Shown here: positions 55,772-64,000 of the stretch, piece by piece
Numbering within the stretch: the first letter of the stretch is position 1
How the letters are laid out: each line of letters starts with the position of its first letter
DNA from: Streptomyces sp. SAT1
GTDB lineage: Bacteria; Actinomycetota; Actinomycetes; Streptomycetales; Streptomycetaceae
Assembly: GCF_001654495.1 (NCBI RefSeq)
Contig: NZ_CP015849.1
Coordinates: forward strand, 3,633,501 to 3,697,500
Direction of reading: 5' to 3'
Length of the DNA stretch: 64,000 bases
Program-made: the position numbers and the translations under genes
The notes under the pieces: model-generated
Told to the model about the DNA's origin: nothing
Databases searched by the model: none
What the model saw: only the letters and a program-made list of their open reading frames with translations

Positions 55772-56055
55772 AGGTGCTGCACCCCTTCCGGGATCTCGTA
55801 GAACGTCGGGTGCCGGTAGGGCTTGTCGGCGGCCGGTTCGAAGAAGGGGTCCTTCTCGTCCGGCGAGGAGGCGGTGATCGCGGCGGACGGCACGACCCAG
55901 ATCGAGACGCCCTCGCCGCGCCGGGTGTACAGGTCGCGCGCGTTGCGCAGGGCCAGCTCCGCGTCCGGGGCGTGCAGGCTGCCCGCGTGGGTGTGGGAGA
56001 GGCCGCGCCGGGAGCGCACGAAGACCTCCCACAGGGGCCAGTCGGTGCTTGTCAT
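55768..56055 (-). CDS. paaB: Phenylacetyl-CoA epoxidase subunit PaaB
   Basis: 95 aa. A small subunit bridging PaaAC heterodimers, with [20 protein letters not shown] and [19 protein letters not shown] 56055 overlaps the paaA stop by 4 bp (ATGA). Confidence 0.95.
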   Translation of the reverse strand: MTSTDWPLWEVFVRSRRGLSHTHAGSLHAPDAELALRNARDLYTRRGEGVSIWVVPSAAITASSPDEKDPFFEPAADKPYRHPTFYEIPEGVQHL

Positions 56056-57062
56056 TCCTGTCCCGCTCCTGTCGTGCCGGTGTGCTTGGCGGCGTGGGCG
56101 GCGGCCGCCTCCCGCACCCAGGCGCCCTCGTCGTGGGCCCGTCGGCGCTGGGTGATGCGCTGTTCGTTGCATGGGCCGTTGCCCTTGAGGACGCCCTGGA
56201 ACTCGGTCCAGTCGATGGCGCCGAAGTCGTGGTGGCCCCGCTCCTCGTTCCACTTCAGGTCGGGGTCGGGCAGGGTGAGGCCGAGGGCCTCGGCCTGCGG
56301 GACGCAGATGTCGACGAAGCGCTGGCGCAGCTCGTCGTTGGAGTGGCGCTTGATCTTCCACGCCATCGACTGGGCGGAGTGCTGGGAGGCGTCGTCGGGC
56401 GGGCCGAACATCATCAGGGACGGCCACCACCAGCGGTCCACGGCGTCCTGCGCCATCGCGTGCTGCTCGGGTGTGCCCCGGCTCAGGGTGAGCAGCAGCT
56501 CGTACCCCTGGCGCTGGTGGAAGGACTCCTCCTTGCAGACGCGGACCATCGCGCGGGCGTACGGGCCGTAGGAGCAGCGGCACAGCGGGACCTGGTTGGT
56601 GATCGCCGCGCCGTCCACCAGCCAGCCGACCGCGCCGACGTCCGCCCAGGTGAGGGTGGGGTAGTTGAAGATCGAGGAGTACTTCTGCCGACCGCTGTGC
56701 AGCTTGTCGAGCAGCTCCTCGCGGCTGACGCCCAGGGTCTCGGCCGCGCTGTACAGATACAGGCCGTGGCCCGCCTCGTCCTGGACCTTGGCCATGAGGA
56801 TGGCCTTGCGGCGCAGGGACGGCGCGCGCGTGATCCAGTTGGCCTCCGGCTGCATGCCGATGATCTCGGAATGCGCGTGCTGGGCGATCTGCCGGACCAG
56901 TGACGCGCGGTAGGCGTCGGGCATCCAGTCCCGTGGTTCGATGCGCTCGTCGGCGGCGACCGCGGCGTCGAACGCACGCTGGAGGGCGTCGGCTCCCGCC
57001 GCTGTGCCCGCTGTGTCGCTCGCCAGGACGCCGGCCGTCTGCTGCGCGGCTGCTGTCGCCAT
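56052..57062 (-). CDS. paaA: Phenylacetyl-CoA epoxidase catalytic subunit PaaA
   Basis: 336 aa. The di-iron oxygenase that epoxidises phenylacetyl-CoA. Ferritin-like iron motifs include [15 protein letters not shown] (ExxH) and [11 protein letters not shown] (ExxH). [13 protein letters not shown] and [17 protein letters not shown] are characteristic. It is the first gene of the overlapping paaABCDE operon. ATG 57062 has GAGGGGGACC upstream. A 20-bp operator-like sequence lies 33-52 bp upstream of the start. Confidence 0.96.
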   Translation of the reverse strand: MATAAAQQTAGVLASDTAGTAAGADALQRAFDAAVAADERIEPRDWMPDAYRASLVRQIAQHAHSEIIGMQPEANWITRAPSLRRKAILMAKVQDEAGHGLYLYSAAETLGVSREELLDKLHSGRQKYSSIFNYPTLTWADVGAVGWLVDGAAITNQVPLCRCSYGPYARAMVRVCKEESFHQRQGYELLLTLSRGTPEQHAMAQDAVDRWWWPSLMMFGPPDDASQHSAQSMAWKIKRHSNDELRQRFVDICVPQAEALGLTLPDPDLKWNEERGHHDFGAIDWTEFQGVLKGNGPCNEQRITQRRRAHDEGAWVREAAAAHAAKHTGTTGAGQE

Positions 57063-57094
57063 GCGGTCCCCCTCGACCTCGGCTCTCGGGATTC

Positions 57095-57114
57095 TCCCGA
57101 CCGATCGTTCGGTT
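57095..57114 (-). promoter_or_regulatory. Candidate PaaR/TetR operator at the paaA promoter
   Basis: On the minus strand this reads AACCGAACGATCGGTCGGGA, identical over 20 bp to 62434-62453 at the paaN/paaH promoter. The core CGANCGATCGNTCG is palindromic, as for TetR-type operators. PaaR repressors released by phenylacetyl-CoA are known in other actinobacteria. The regulator gene is not in this window. Confidence 0.75.
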
Positions 57115-57608
57115 CGGTGAATTCCATGGTGCGGTCCGCCGCCGTAGGGTGTCAACCGCTGTGGACAACTGCGGGCGCCTCCTGTGGACAGACCGCGGAA
57201 AGGCCACGGAAAGGCCCCGGAAAGGCCGTGGAAAGGCGGGGGAAAGCCCGCGAGAGGGCCGCGGACGGGTCGCGGAGGGCCGCGGACGGGGCGGACCGGC
57301 CGGGCGGGCGACGGCTCGGAGGCGGCCGGAGCGCGAACGGTCCTCGGTACCGGCGTCGGCGGGGCACACACTCCCGGCGCCGAACGGGCGAAGGGTGACA
57401 GAGCGGCATGAAACCCGGCCGGGCCGGGCGGCCCGCGGGACCGGGGTCTGTGCCGTGCGGGTGGCCCTGGGTACCGTTCCGTGCGGCGCCCGGGAGCGGG
57501 CGACACGGGCAGGTACCGCGGCGGCGCCGGGCGGCCCCCGGTGGGCCGGGCGGGTGACGGCGGCCGGTCGTGCGGCCGGGACAGGACCGGAATCGGGAAC
57601 GGGGCGGA
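57115..57608. promoter_or_regulatory. paaA-DUF5819 intergenic region with DnaA boxes and 11-bp repeats
   Basis: About 490 bp without a supported gene. A perfect DnaA box is on the minus strand at 57160-57168 (TTGTCCACA) and a near match (CTGTCCACA) at 57183-57191. Directly right is an 11-bp tandem repeat (57197-57273). Open frames here are G/R-rich shadows. Confidence 0.6.
57197..57273. repeat. 11-bp tandem repeat array upstream of paaA
   Basis: About seven units of 11 bp. The first four begin GGAAAGGC (57197, 57208, 57219, 57230), then increasingly degenerate ones follow at 57241, 57252 and 57263. The array starts 5 bp after a DnaA-box-like site. Confidence 0.85.
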
Positions 57609-58646
57609 ATGGAAGCGTACGACGGGGATGCGAACGCCCCGGGCGGACCGGACCGGACGGTCGGCTCCGCGAGGCCGGGCCCGGACGGACCCGACACATC
57701 CGAGGGGGCGGGTACGTCCGAGAGGCTGGATACGCCGGGCGGGCCGGGTGAATCGGACGGCCCGGATGGGGCGGACGGTCCGGATGGGGTGGACGGATCC
57801 TCCGTGCCGGGTCCGCGAACGGGCGTGCACGGCTCGGCCGTTCCCCCGTTCCCTCCCCTCCTCTCTCCTGGATCGGCTCCTTCCCCTCCCTCCCCGGGCT
57901 CCCCGGTCGCTTCCCTTCCGGGCTCCCCGGCCGCCCCCGCGTCCCCGGGCTCTCCGGATCCGGATGCCTCCGCGGAAGGCGGCGGCGACGGCGATCCGCC
58001 CGGCCGGGTGGCCGGGCTGTCCCTGCCGTACCAGGTGGGGGCGGTGCTGGCGCTGGCCGCCGTGGTGGTGGTCGCCTGCGTGCACGTCACGATGGTCTTC
58101 CTGCACGTCGCCCCTTCGAACACGGTGACGAAGCAGCACGGCAAGGCCGTCGACCAGTGGATCTACCCGGAGTTCGAGCAGAACTGGAAGCTGTTCGCGC
58201 CGAACCCGCTCCAGCAGAACGTCGCCGTGCAGGCGCGCGCCGAGACCCTCGGCGCGGACGGCACCAGCCGCACCACCGGCTGGTACGACCTGTCCGCGCA
58301 GGACGGCCGGGCCATCGACGGCAACCTGCTGCCCAGCCACACGCAGCAGAACGAACTGCGCCGCGCCTTCGACTTCTACGCCGCCTCCCACGACCGGCAG
58401 AACCGCGCGATCGGGCTGCGCGGCACGCTGTCGGAGCAGTACGTGCGCCGCATCGTGGTGATGCGCCTGGACCGCGACCGGGTGGCGGGTCCGGGCGGGA
58501 CCGTCGAACGCATCCAGCTGAGGGTCCGCACGTCAGCGGTGGCCCCGCCCGCGTGGAGCGGGGAGAAGGCGTCGAACTCGGTCTCGTACCGCACGCTGCC
58601 CTGGTGGACGGTCCCGGCCGGCGAGGCCGGCGGAGGTGTGAAGTGA
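57609..58646 (+). CDS. DUF5819 family membrane-anchored protein
   Basis: 345 aa. A disordered N-terminal 130 residues rich in G, P, D and S is followed by one transmembrane helix ([20 protein letters not shown]). The extracytoplasmic DUF5819 domain has [20 protein letters not shown] and [12 protein letters not shown]. The family typically accompanies HTTM-domain proteins, as here. The function is unknown. ATG 57609 follows GGGGCGG. The stop overlaps the HTTM start by 4 bp (GTGA). Confidence 0.88.
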   Translation: MEAYDGDANAPGGPDRTVGSARPGPDGPDTSEGAGTSERLDTPGGPGESDGPDGADGPDGVDGSSVPGPRTGVHGSAVPPFPPLLSPGSAPSPPSPGSPVASLPGSPAAPASPGSPDPDASAEGGGDGDPPGRVAGLSLPYQVGAVLALAAVVVVACVHVTMVFLHVAPSNTVTKQHGKAVDQWIYPEFEQNWKLFAPNPLQQNVAVQARAETLGADGTSRTTGWYDLSAQDGRAIDGNLLPSHTQQNELRRAFDFYAASHDRQNRAIGLRGTLSEQYVRRIVVMRLDRDRVAGPGGTVERIQLRVRTSAVAPPAWSGEKASNSVSYRTLPWWTVPAGEAGGGVK

Positions 58647-59857
58647 ACGGTTTCCCGCGCTCCGTCTCCCGGGGCATCACCCGGGTCACCGAAGCGGCAC
58701 TCGGTCCCTACCAGACGGCCGTGATACGCATCGGCTTCGCCGGGACCTGGCTGCTGTTCCTGCTGCGCGAGCTGCCGAACCGCCAGGAGCTGTACGGGCC
58801 CGACGGCCCGTGGAACTGGGACCTCGGCCGGCAGCTGACCGAGAGCAACGGCGCCTTCACGTCCCTGATGTGGTTCCGGGGCCAGTTCTGGTTCGAGACC
58901 GTCTATCTGCTCGCCGTGCTCTCCAGCCTGCTGCTGTTGCTGGGCTGGCGCACCCGCACCGTGTCCGTGCTGTTCATGCTCGGTGTGCTCTCGCTCCAGA
59001 ACCGCAGCGTCTTCATGGGCGACGGCGGGGACAACGTCCTGCACCTGATGGCGATCTACCTGGTCTTCACCCGGTGCGGGCGGGTGTGGTCGCTGGACGC
59101 GCGGCGGGCCGGACGGACCGAGGCGGCACGCGCGCGTGGGGAGCGGGTGGCCGACCGGATCGGGCCCGTCCTGTGGGGCGTGCTCGGCGCGGCGCTGATC
59201 GCGGTCACCGCGGCGGGCCGGGTCCAGGGCGAGTGGCTGGTGCCCGCCCTGCTGTGGTGCGTGTGGGTGGCGCAGGGGCTGTACTGGCTGGTCGGACAAC
59301 GGGCGCGGTCGGCCGGGCCGCGGGTCCTGCTCGACGTCGTCGCCGACTTCACGCACAACGCCGCGCTGTTCGTGATCATGGCCGAGGCGTGCCTGATCTA
59401 CTCGACGGCCGGCTGGTACAAGATCCAGGGCTCGCGCTGGCAGGACGGCACCGCCGTGTACTACCCGCTCCACCTGGACTACTTCTCGCCCTGGCCGGCG
59501 CTGTCGGATCTGCTGTCCGCCAGCGGCACGATGATGACGGTCGTCACCTACGGGACGGTGATCGTGCAGGTCGCCTTCCCGTTCACGCTGTTCAACCGGC
59601 GGGTGAAGAACGTCCTGCTGGTGGCGATGATGACCGAGCACGCCGTGATCGCGGTCGTGCTGGGGCTGCCGTTCTTCTCGCTGGCGATGATCGCCGCGGA
59701 CGCGGTGTTCCTGCCGACGGCGTTCCTGCGCAGGCTCGGCGGCGCGGCGGCACGCGCGCGTGCCCGGCTGCCGCGGCGCCCGGACCACCGCCCGGTGGCC
59801 GAGCCGTCCGGCGCCGCGGAGGAGGGCGAGCCCGCGGGCGTAGGCTTCCCCGCATGA
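58643..59857 (+). CDS. HTTM-domain multi-pass membrane protein
   Basis: 404 aa. A horizontally transferred transmembrane (HTTM) domain, related to the membrane part of vitamin K-dependent gamma-carboxylase, with about eight helices. Conserved features include RIGFAGTWLLFLLRELPN, FMLGVLSLQNRSVFMGDGGDN and STAGWYKIQGSRWQDGTAVYY. The activity in bacteria is unknown. GTG 58643 is coupled to DUF5819, and its stop overlaps the next start (ATGA). The two membrane proteins are likely to form a unit. Confidence 0.9.
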   Translation: MNGFPRSVSRGITRVTEAALGPYQTAVIRIGFAGTWLLFLLRELPNRQELYGPDGPWNWDLGRQLTESNGAFTSLMWFRGQFWFETVYLLAVLSSLLLLLGWRTRTVSVLFMLGVLSLQNRSVFMGDGGDNVLHLMAIYLVFTRCGRVWSLDARRAGRTEAARARGERVADRIGPVLWGVLGAALIAVTAAGRVQGEWLVPALLWCVWVAQGLYWLVGQRARSAGPRVLLDVVADFTHNAALFVIMAEACLIYSTAGWYKIQGSRWQDGTAVYYPLHLDYFSPWPALSDLLSASGTMMTVVTYGTVIVQVAFPFTLFNRRVKNVLLVAMMTEHAVIAVVLGLPFFSLAMIAADAVFLPTAFLRRLGGAAARARARLPRRPDHRPVAEPSGAAEEGEPAGVGFPA

Positions 59858-60615
59858 ACGACCCCGTGGCCGCCGTGTCCGCCTGGCACCGGCTCGCCGG
59901 TGGCGCCGTGCTCCTGGACGGCTTCCACGCCCTCAAGCACGCCGTGCGTTTCGGGGCCGAGGTGCCGGTGGCGGTCGCCGCCGACCGGCGGGCGGCGCTC
60001 GCCCTCGCGCAGGAGCTGGCCCCGGACGTGCGGGACGCGCTGGACGCCCTGCTGACCGAGGTGCCGCACGGGACGTACGCCTCGCTGGTGCCGCGCCCGC
60101 ATCCCACGGCCGTGGCGGCGCTGGCCGTACGGCCCTCCCGCGAGGCGGGGCTGCGGGCGCTGGCGCACACGCCCCGCGGCGCGCCCGTCGTGGTCCTGGA
60201 CGAGCCGCGCAACCTGGGCAACGCGGGCGCGGTGATCCGGCTGGCGGCCGGTTTCGGTGTGACCGGGGTGGTCACCACGGGCACCCTGGACCCCTGGCAC
60301 CCGACGGTGGTGCGCGGCGGGGCGGGGCTGCACTTCGCGACCGTCGTGGAGCGGCTGAGCGTGGAGACGCTGCCGGGCGGCCCGCTGTTCGCGCTCGACC
60401 CGGAGGGCGAGGACATCCGCGGGCTGAAGCTGCCCGACGACGCGGTCCTCGCCTTCGGCTCCGAGCGCAGCGGGCTGAGCGCCGCGCTGCGGGAGCGCAC
60501 CGACCATCTGGTGGCGCTGCCGATGCGCCCCCAGGTCTCCAGCTACAACCTGGCCACCAGTGTGGCCATGACGCTGTACCACTGGAGTCTCACCGGGGGC
60601 GCGCCCGCGGCCTGA
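59854..60615 (+). CDS. SPOUT-class (TrmH/SpoU) RNA methyltransferase
   Basis: 253 aa. A 2'-O-ribose RNA methyltransferase fold with the three SpoU motifs in order: NLGNAGAVIRLAAGFG, LAFGSERSGLS and SSYNLATSVAMTLYHW. The last two form the SAM-binding trefoil knot. The RNA target is not evident. It overlaps the HTTM gene by 4 bp, so it is the third gene of that operon. It is followed by a hairpin terminator. Confidence 0.92.
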   Translation: MNDPVAAVSAWHRLAGGAVLLDGFHALKHAVRFGAEVPVAVAADRRAALALAQELAPDVRDALDALLTEVPHGTYASLVPRPHPTAVAALAVRPSREAGLRALAHTPRGAPVVVLDEPRNLGNAGAVIRLAAGFGVTGVVTTGTLDPWHPTVVRGGAGLHFATVVERLSVETLPGGPLFALDPEGEDIRGLKLPDDAVLAFGSERSGLSAALRERTDHLVALPMRPQVSSYNLATSVAMTLYHWSLTGGAPAA

Positions 60616-60640
60616 GGGCCCCGGAGCGGCCGGGGCCCTC
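60614..60640. terminator. Bidirectional terminator between methyltransferase and paaN
   Basis: Perfect 11-bp stem GAGGGCCCCGG (60614-60624) / CCGGGGCCCTC (60630-60640), 5-nt loop, between convergent genes. Confidence 0.8.
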
Positions 60641-60653
60641 GGCAGCTCCGGGA

Positions 60654-62345
60654 TCACGCGTCGCGGCGGACCTCCACCACCCGGAAGCGGTCGGCCACGA
60701 ACGCGCCGTCCGTGAGGGCCGCGTTGGCCGCGGGGTTGCCGCCCGAGCCGTGGAAGTCGGAGAAGGCCGCGGTCTGGTTGACGTACACCCCGCCGGTGAG
60801 GTTCAGCGACAGCTGGGCCGCCTCCTCCAGACACACCTCTTCGATCGCCCGCTCGACCTCGTCGTCGGTCGTGTGGGCGCCCACCGTCATCGCGCCCTTC
60901 TCACGGACGGTGCGCCGCAGCAGCTCCACCGCGTCGGCGGCCGAGTCGACGGCGACCGCGAAGGAGACCGGTCCGAAGCACTCGCTCAGGTAGGCGGCCT
61001 CGGCCTCCGGCTTGGCGCCGTCCAGCTTCACGATCACCGGGGTGCGCACCACGGCGTCCGGGAAGTCGGGGTTGGCGATCTCGCGGGAGGCGAGGGCGAC
61101 CTCGCCGAGCGCCGCCGCGGCCTCGAGGCGGGCCTTGACGTCCGGGTTGACGATCGCGCCGAGCAGGGCGTTCGCCCGAGCGTCGTCGCCGAGCAGGCTG
61201 TCCACCGCCTTGGCGAGGTCGGCGGCCACCTCGTCGAAGGACTTGGGGCCCTGGTCGGTGCGGATGCCGTCCCGGGGGATCAGCAGGTTCTGCGGGGTGG
61301 TGCACATCTGGCCGCTGTACAGGGACAGCGAGAAGGCCAGGTTGGCGAGCATCCCCTTGTAGTCGCCGGTCGACTCCAGGACGACCGTGTTGACCCCGGC
61401 CTTCTCCGTGTACACCTTGGCCTGGCGGGCGTTGGCCTCCAGCCAGTCGCCGAAGGCCGTGGAGCCGGTGTAGTCGATGATCCGGATCTCGGGGCGGGTG
61501 GCGAGGGCCTTGGCGATGCCCTCGCCGGGCCGCTCGGCGGCCAGCGCCACCAGGTTCGCGTCGAAGCCGGCCTCGGCCAGCACCTCGCGGGCGGTGCGCA
61601 CGGTGAGGGCGAGCGGCAGCACCGCGCGCGGGTGCGGCTTGACCAGGACCGCGTTACCGGTGGCCAGGGAGGCGAACAGGCCCGGGTAGCCGTTCCACGT
61701 CGGGAAGGTGTTGCAGCCGATGACCAGGGCGGTGCCGCGGGGGACCGGGGTGAACGTCTTGGTGAGGGCGAGCGGATCGCGCTTGCCCTGCGGCTTGCTC
61801 CACTCCGCTGTGTCGGGGGTGCGCGTCTGCTCCGCGTACGCGTACGCCACCGCTTCCAGGCCGCGGTCCTGGGCGTGCGGGCCGCCCGCCTGGAACGCCA
61901 TCATGAAGGCCTGGCCGGAGGTGTGCATGACCGCGTGCGCGAACTCGTGCGTCCGGTCGCTGATCCGGTGCAGGATCTCCAGGCAGACCGCGGCCCGCAG
62001 CTCCGCGCCCGCCTCGCGCCAGGCCCGCTGTCCGGCGCGCATGGCGGGCAGCAGCACGTCGAGGTCCGCGTGCGGATACGTCACGCCCAGCTCGATGCCG
62101 TACGGCGAGATCTCGCCGCCCACCCAGTCGTCGGTGCCGGGCTGGCCGAGGTCGAGGCGGGTGCCCAGCAGGGCGTCGAAGGCGGCCTTGCCCGCCGCGG
62201 CGTCCAGGCTGCCGTGCTCCCCGTAGGCCTTGGGGTGCTCGGGGTGGGGCGACCAGTACGCGCGCGTGCGGATGGCCTCCAGCGCCTGGTCGAGAGTGGG
62301 CCGGTGGCGGGCGATCAGCTCGTGCGCGGTCGGTGCGGCGGCCAT
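60654..62345 (-). CDS. paaN: Phenylacetate degradation aldehyde dehydrogenase PaaN
   Basis: 563 aa. An aldehyde dehydrogenase-fold protein of the actinobacterial PaaN group. The motifs are VIGCNTFPTWNGYPGLFASL, DYTGSTAFGDWL and the catalytic cysteine in LYSGQMCTTPQN. It probably oxidises the ring-opened semialdehyde in the phenylacetate pathway. The separate hydratase domain of Gram-negative PaaZ is absent. It starts at ATG 62345, divergent from the paaH-like gene, with the shared operator between them. Confidence 0.92.
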   Translation of the reverse strand: MAAAPTAHELIARHRPTLDQALEAIRTRAYWSPHPEHPKAYGEHGSLDAAAGKAAFDALLGTRLDLGQPGTDDWVGGEISPYGIELGVTYPHADLDVLLPAMRAGQRAWREAGAELRAAVCLEILHRISDRTHEFAHAVMHTSGQAFMMAFQAGGPHAQDRGLEAVAYAYAEQTRTPDTAEWSKPQGKRDPLALTKTFTPVPRGTALVIGCNTFPTWNGYPGLFASLATGNAVLVKPHPRAVLPLALTVRTAREVLAEAGFDANLVALAAERPGEGIAKALATRPEIRIIDYTGSTAFGDWLEANARQAKVYTEKAGVNTVVLESTGDYKGMLANLAFSLSLYSGQMCTTPQNLLIPRDGIRTDQGPKSFDEVAADLAKAVDSLLGDDARANALLGAIVNPDVKARLEAAAALGEVALASREIANPDFPDAVVRTPVIVKLDGAKPEAEAAYLSECFGPVSFAVAVDSAADAVELLRRTVREKGAMTVGAHTTDDEVERAIEEVCLEEAAQLSLNLTGGVYVNQTAAFSDFHGSGGNPAANAALTDGAFVADRFRVVEVRRDA

Positions 62346-62433
62346 GCGGGACCAACTCCTTGTCTGGAGAACTCTTCGTCGAGCTCATGACCTGGCGGAA
62401 CCATGGGCGTGGACGGCCGGTCAGGGTTAGAGT

Positions 62434-62453
62434 AACCGAACGATCGGTCGGGA
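62434..62453 (+). promoter_or_regulatory. Candidate PaaR/TetR operator between paaN and paaH
   Basis: AACCGAACGATCGGTCGGGA, identical to the minus-strand sequence at 57095-57114 in front of paaA. It lies in the 193-bp divergent region, so one repressor could control both transcription units. Confidence 0.75.
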
Positions 62454-62538
62454 CAAGGGGGTCCGCCGCATCTGTGGAAAAGTCGGGCCAGGGGGGTCCG
62501 CCGCGTCCGTGAAAACGCCGTGCGGGAGGATCGCGCAC

Positions 62539-64000
62539 ATGACAGCACTCGACCTCAGCAGCCCCGTGGCCGTCGTCGGCACCGGCACCATGGGCCAGGG
62601 CATAGCCCAGGTCGCGCTGGTCGCGGGCCACGTCGTACGTCTGTACGACGCTCTGCCCGGGAAGGCCGCCGAGGCGGCCGCCGCGATCGGCGCCCGGCTC
62701 GACCGGCTCGTCGAGAAGGACCGGCTCACCGGCGCCGAACGGGACGCGGCCCGCGCCCGGCTCGCGCCCGCGGAAAGCCTCGCCGAGCTGGCCGACTGCG
62801 CCCTCGTCGTCGAGGCCGTCCTGGAGGACCTGGACGCCAAGCGGGCCCTGCTGACGGAGCTGGAGGGCATCGTCGCCGACGACTGCCTGATCGCCACCAA
62901 CACCTCGTCCCTGTCGGTCACCGCCGTCGGCGGTGCGCTGCGCGGCCCCGGCCGCTTCGTCGGCCTGCACTTCTTCAACCCGGCGCCGCTGATGCCGCTG
63001 GTCGAGGTGGTCTCCGGCTTCGCCACCGACGTCACCTCGGCCACGCGCGCGTACGAGACGGCCCGCGCCTGGGGCAAGACCCCGGTCGCCTGCGCCGACA
63101 CCCCCGGCTTCATCGTCAACCGCATCGCCCGCCCCTTCTACGCCGAGGCGTTCGCCGTCCACGAGGGGCAGGCGGCCGACCCCGCCACCATCGACGCCGT
63201 GCTGCGCGAGTCCGGCGGTTTCAGGATGGGCGCCTTCGAGCTGACCGATCTCATCGGCCAGGACGTCAACGAGTCCGTCACGCACTCCGTATGGCGGTCC
63301 TTCTTCCAGGACGTGCGCTTCACCCCCTCGCTGGCCCAGCGGCGCCTGGTGGAGTCGGGCCGGCTCGGCCGCAAGAGCGGCCACGGCTGGTACGAGTACG
63401 GGGAGGGCGCCGAGCGCCCCGAACCGCACACCGCCGAGCCCGCGCAGCCGCCCGCCTACGTCGTCGCCGAGGGCGACATGGGACCGGCGGCGGAGGTGCT
63501 CGCCCTCGTCCGCGAGGCGGGCATCCAGGTCCGCGAGGAGGACGAGGACCACGGCACCCGCCTGGTGCTGCCGAGCGGCGGACAGCTGGTCCTCGCCGAC
63601 GGTCAGAGCTCCGTGGAGTTCCGCGACGTCGTCTACTTCGACCTCGCCCTCGACTACCGCCGCGCCACCCGGATCGCGCTGTCCGCCTCCCAGGACACCT
63701 CCCCGCGGACCCTGTCCGAGGCCATCGGCCTCTTCCAGGCGCTCGGCAAGGCCGTCAGCGTCATCGGGGACGTCCCCGGCATGATCGTGGCGCGCACGGT
63801 CGCACGGATCATCGACCTGGCGCACGACGCCGTCGCCAAGGGAGTGGCCACCGAGGAGGACATCGACACCGCGATGTGCCTGGGCGTCAACTACCCCCTG
63901 GGCCCCTTCGAATGGAGCCGCCGCCTCGGCCGCACCTGGGCCTACGGACTCCTGGACGACCTGCATCTGCGCGATCCGTCCGGACGCTACGCCCCGTCCC
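62539..64000 (+). CDS. paaH: 3-hydroxyacyl-CoA dehydrogenase PaaH (partial at window end)
   Basis: At least 487 aa; the reading frame is open to the end of the window, and the protein is nearly complete for a ~500-aa family. The NAD site is VAVVGTGTMGQGIAQVAL. Dehydrogenase motifs are NTSSLSVTAV, GLHFFNPAPLMPLVEVV and DTPGFIVNRIARPFYAEA. A second, duplicated C-terminal dehydrogenase-like half follows. It oxidises 3-hydroxyadipyl-CoA in the lower phenylacetate pathway. ATG 62539 has GGGAGGA at 62524-62530. Confidence 0.93.
   Translation, partial: MTALDLSSPVAVVGTGTMGQGIAQVALVAGHVVRLYDALPGKAAEAAAAIGARLDRLVEKDRLTGAERDAARARLAPAESLAELADCALVVEAVLEDLDAKRALLTELEGIVADDCLIATNTSSLSVTAVGGALRGPGRFVGLHFFNPAPLMPLVEVVSGFATDVTSATRAYETARAWGKTPVACADTPGFIVNRIARPFYAEAFAVHEGQAADPATIDAVLRESGGFRMGAFELTDLIGQDVNESVTHSVWRSFFQDVRFTPSLAQRRLVESGRLGRKSGHGWYEYGEGAERPEPHTAEPAQPPAYVVAEGDMGPAAEVLALVREAGIQVREEDEDHGTRLVLPSGGQLVLADGQSSVEFRDVVYFDLALDYRRATRIALSASQDTSPRTLSEAIGLFQALGKAVSVIGDVPGMIVARTVARIIDLAHDAVAKGVATEEDIDTAMCLGVNYPLGPFEWSRRLGRTWAYGLLDDLHLRDPSGRYAPS

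Overview
The window is a high-GC actinobacterial chromosome segment that is almost certainly from a Streptomyces. It opens at the replication origin and follows the gene order known on one side of Streptomyces oriC: dnaN, a short 6-phosphogluconate dehydrogenase, recF, dciA (DUF721), gyrB, gyrA, a DUF3566 membrane protein, tRNA-Ile, DLW-39, tRNA-Ala, cyclophilin, rhomboid, crgA, DUF881, sortases, pknB, pbpA, ftsW, pstP, fhaB, fhaA and tRNA-Leu. dnaA itself lies just left of the window.

Layout. 1-1032: oriC with many DnaA boxes. 1033-10950: replication and topology genes, all rightward. 10951-17531: tRNA-Ile, an ALF-repeat secreted protein, small Streptomyces-specific proteins, a membrane Ser/Thr kinase, an HTH protein and tRNA-Ala. 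17561-23475: an accessory block with a polyprenyl-synthase homologue and a two-gene ABC exporter on the minus strand, divergent from an acyl-CoA ligase and a WS/DGAT-type acyltransferase. 23877-30790: DUF5324, cyclophilin, rhomboid, a non-coding DnaA-box cluster, crgA, DUF881, a glutamine amidotransferase and two class E sortases. 30918-41731: the cell-wall phosphosignalling operon (fhaA-fhaB-pstP-ftsW-pbpA-pknB, leftward), interrupted twice: by a secreted SH3-like gene between ftsW and pbpA, and by a solitary IscB RNA-guided nuclease element between pbpA and pknB. 42437-48272: tRNA-Leu, two convergent paralogous flavoprotein monooxygenases and an HTH / HExxH protein / membrane protein module. 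48547-53278: hypothetical genes, a secreted intradiol dioxygenase fused to a carbohydrate-binding module, DUF2252, a J-domain-like protein and rhodanese. 53422-64000: phenylacetate catabolism (paaABCDE, paaN, paaH) around a DUF5819-HTTM-SPOUT methyltransferase operon.

The most interesting item is the IscB locus (about 32935-34889). The protein keeps every recognisable catalytic motif (PLMP, three RuvC motifs, arginine-rich bridge helix, HNH with zinc cysteines). It is preceded by about 300 bp of perfectly paired hairpins that look like the scaffold of its omega-RNA. No transposase is present.

Other unexplained signals are a cluster of perfect DnaA boxes next to crgA, a second pair of DnaA boxes beside an 11-bp repeat array upstream of paaA, an identical 20-bp operator at two paa promoters, and short tandem repeats abutting or straddling the stop codons of at least six genes.
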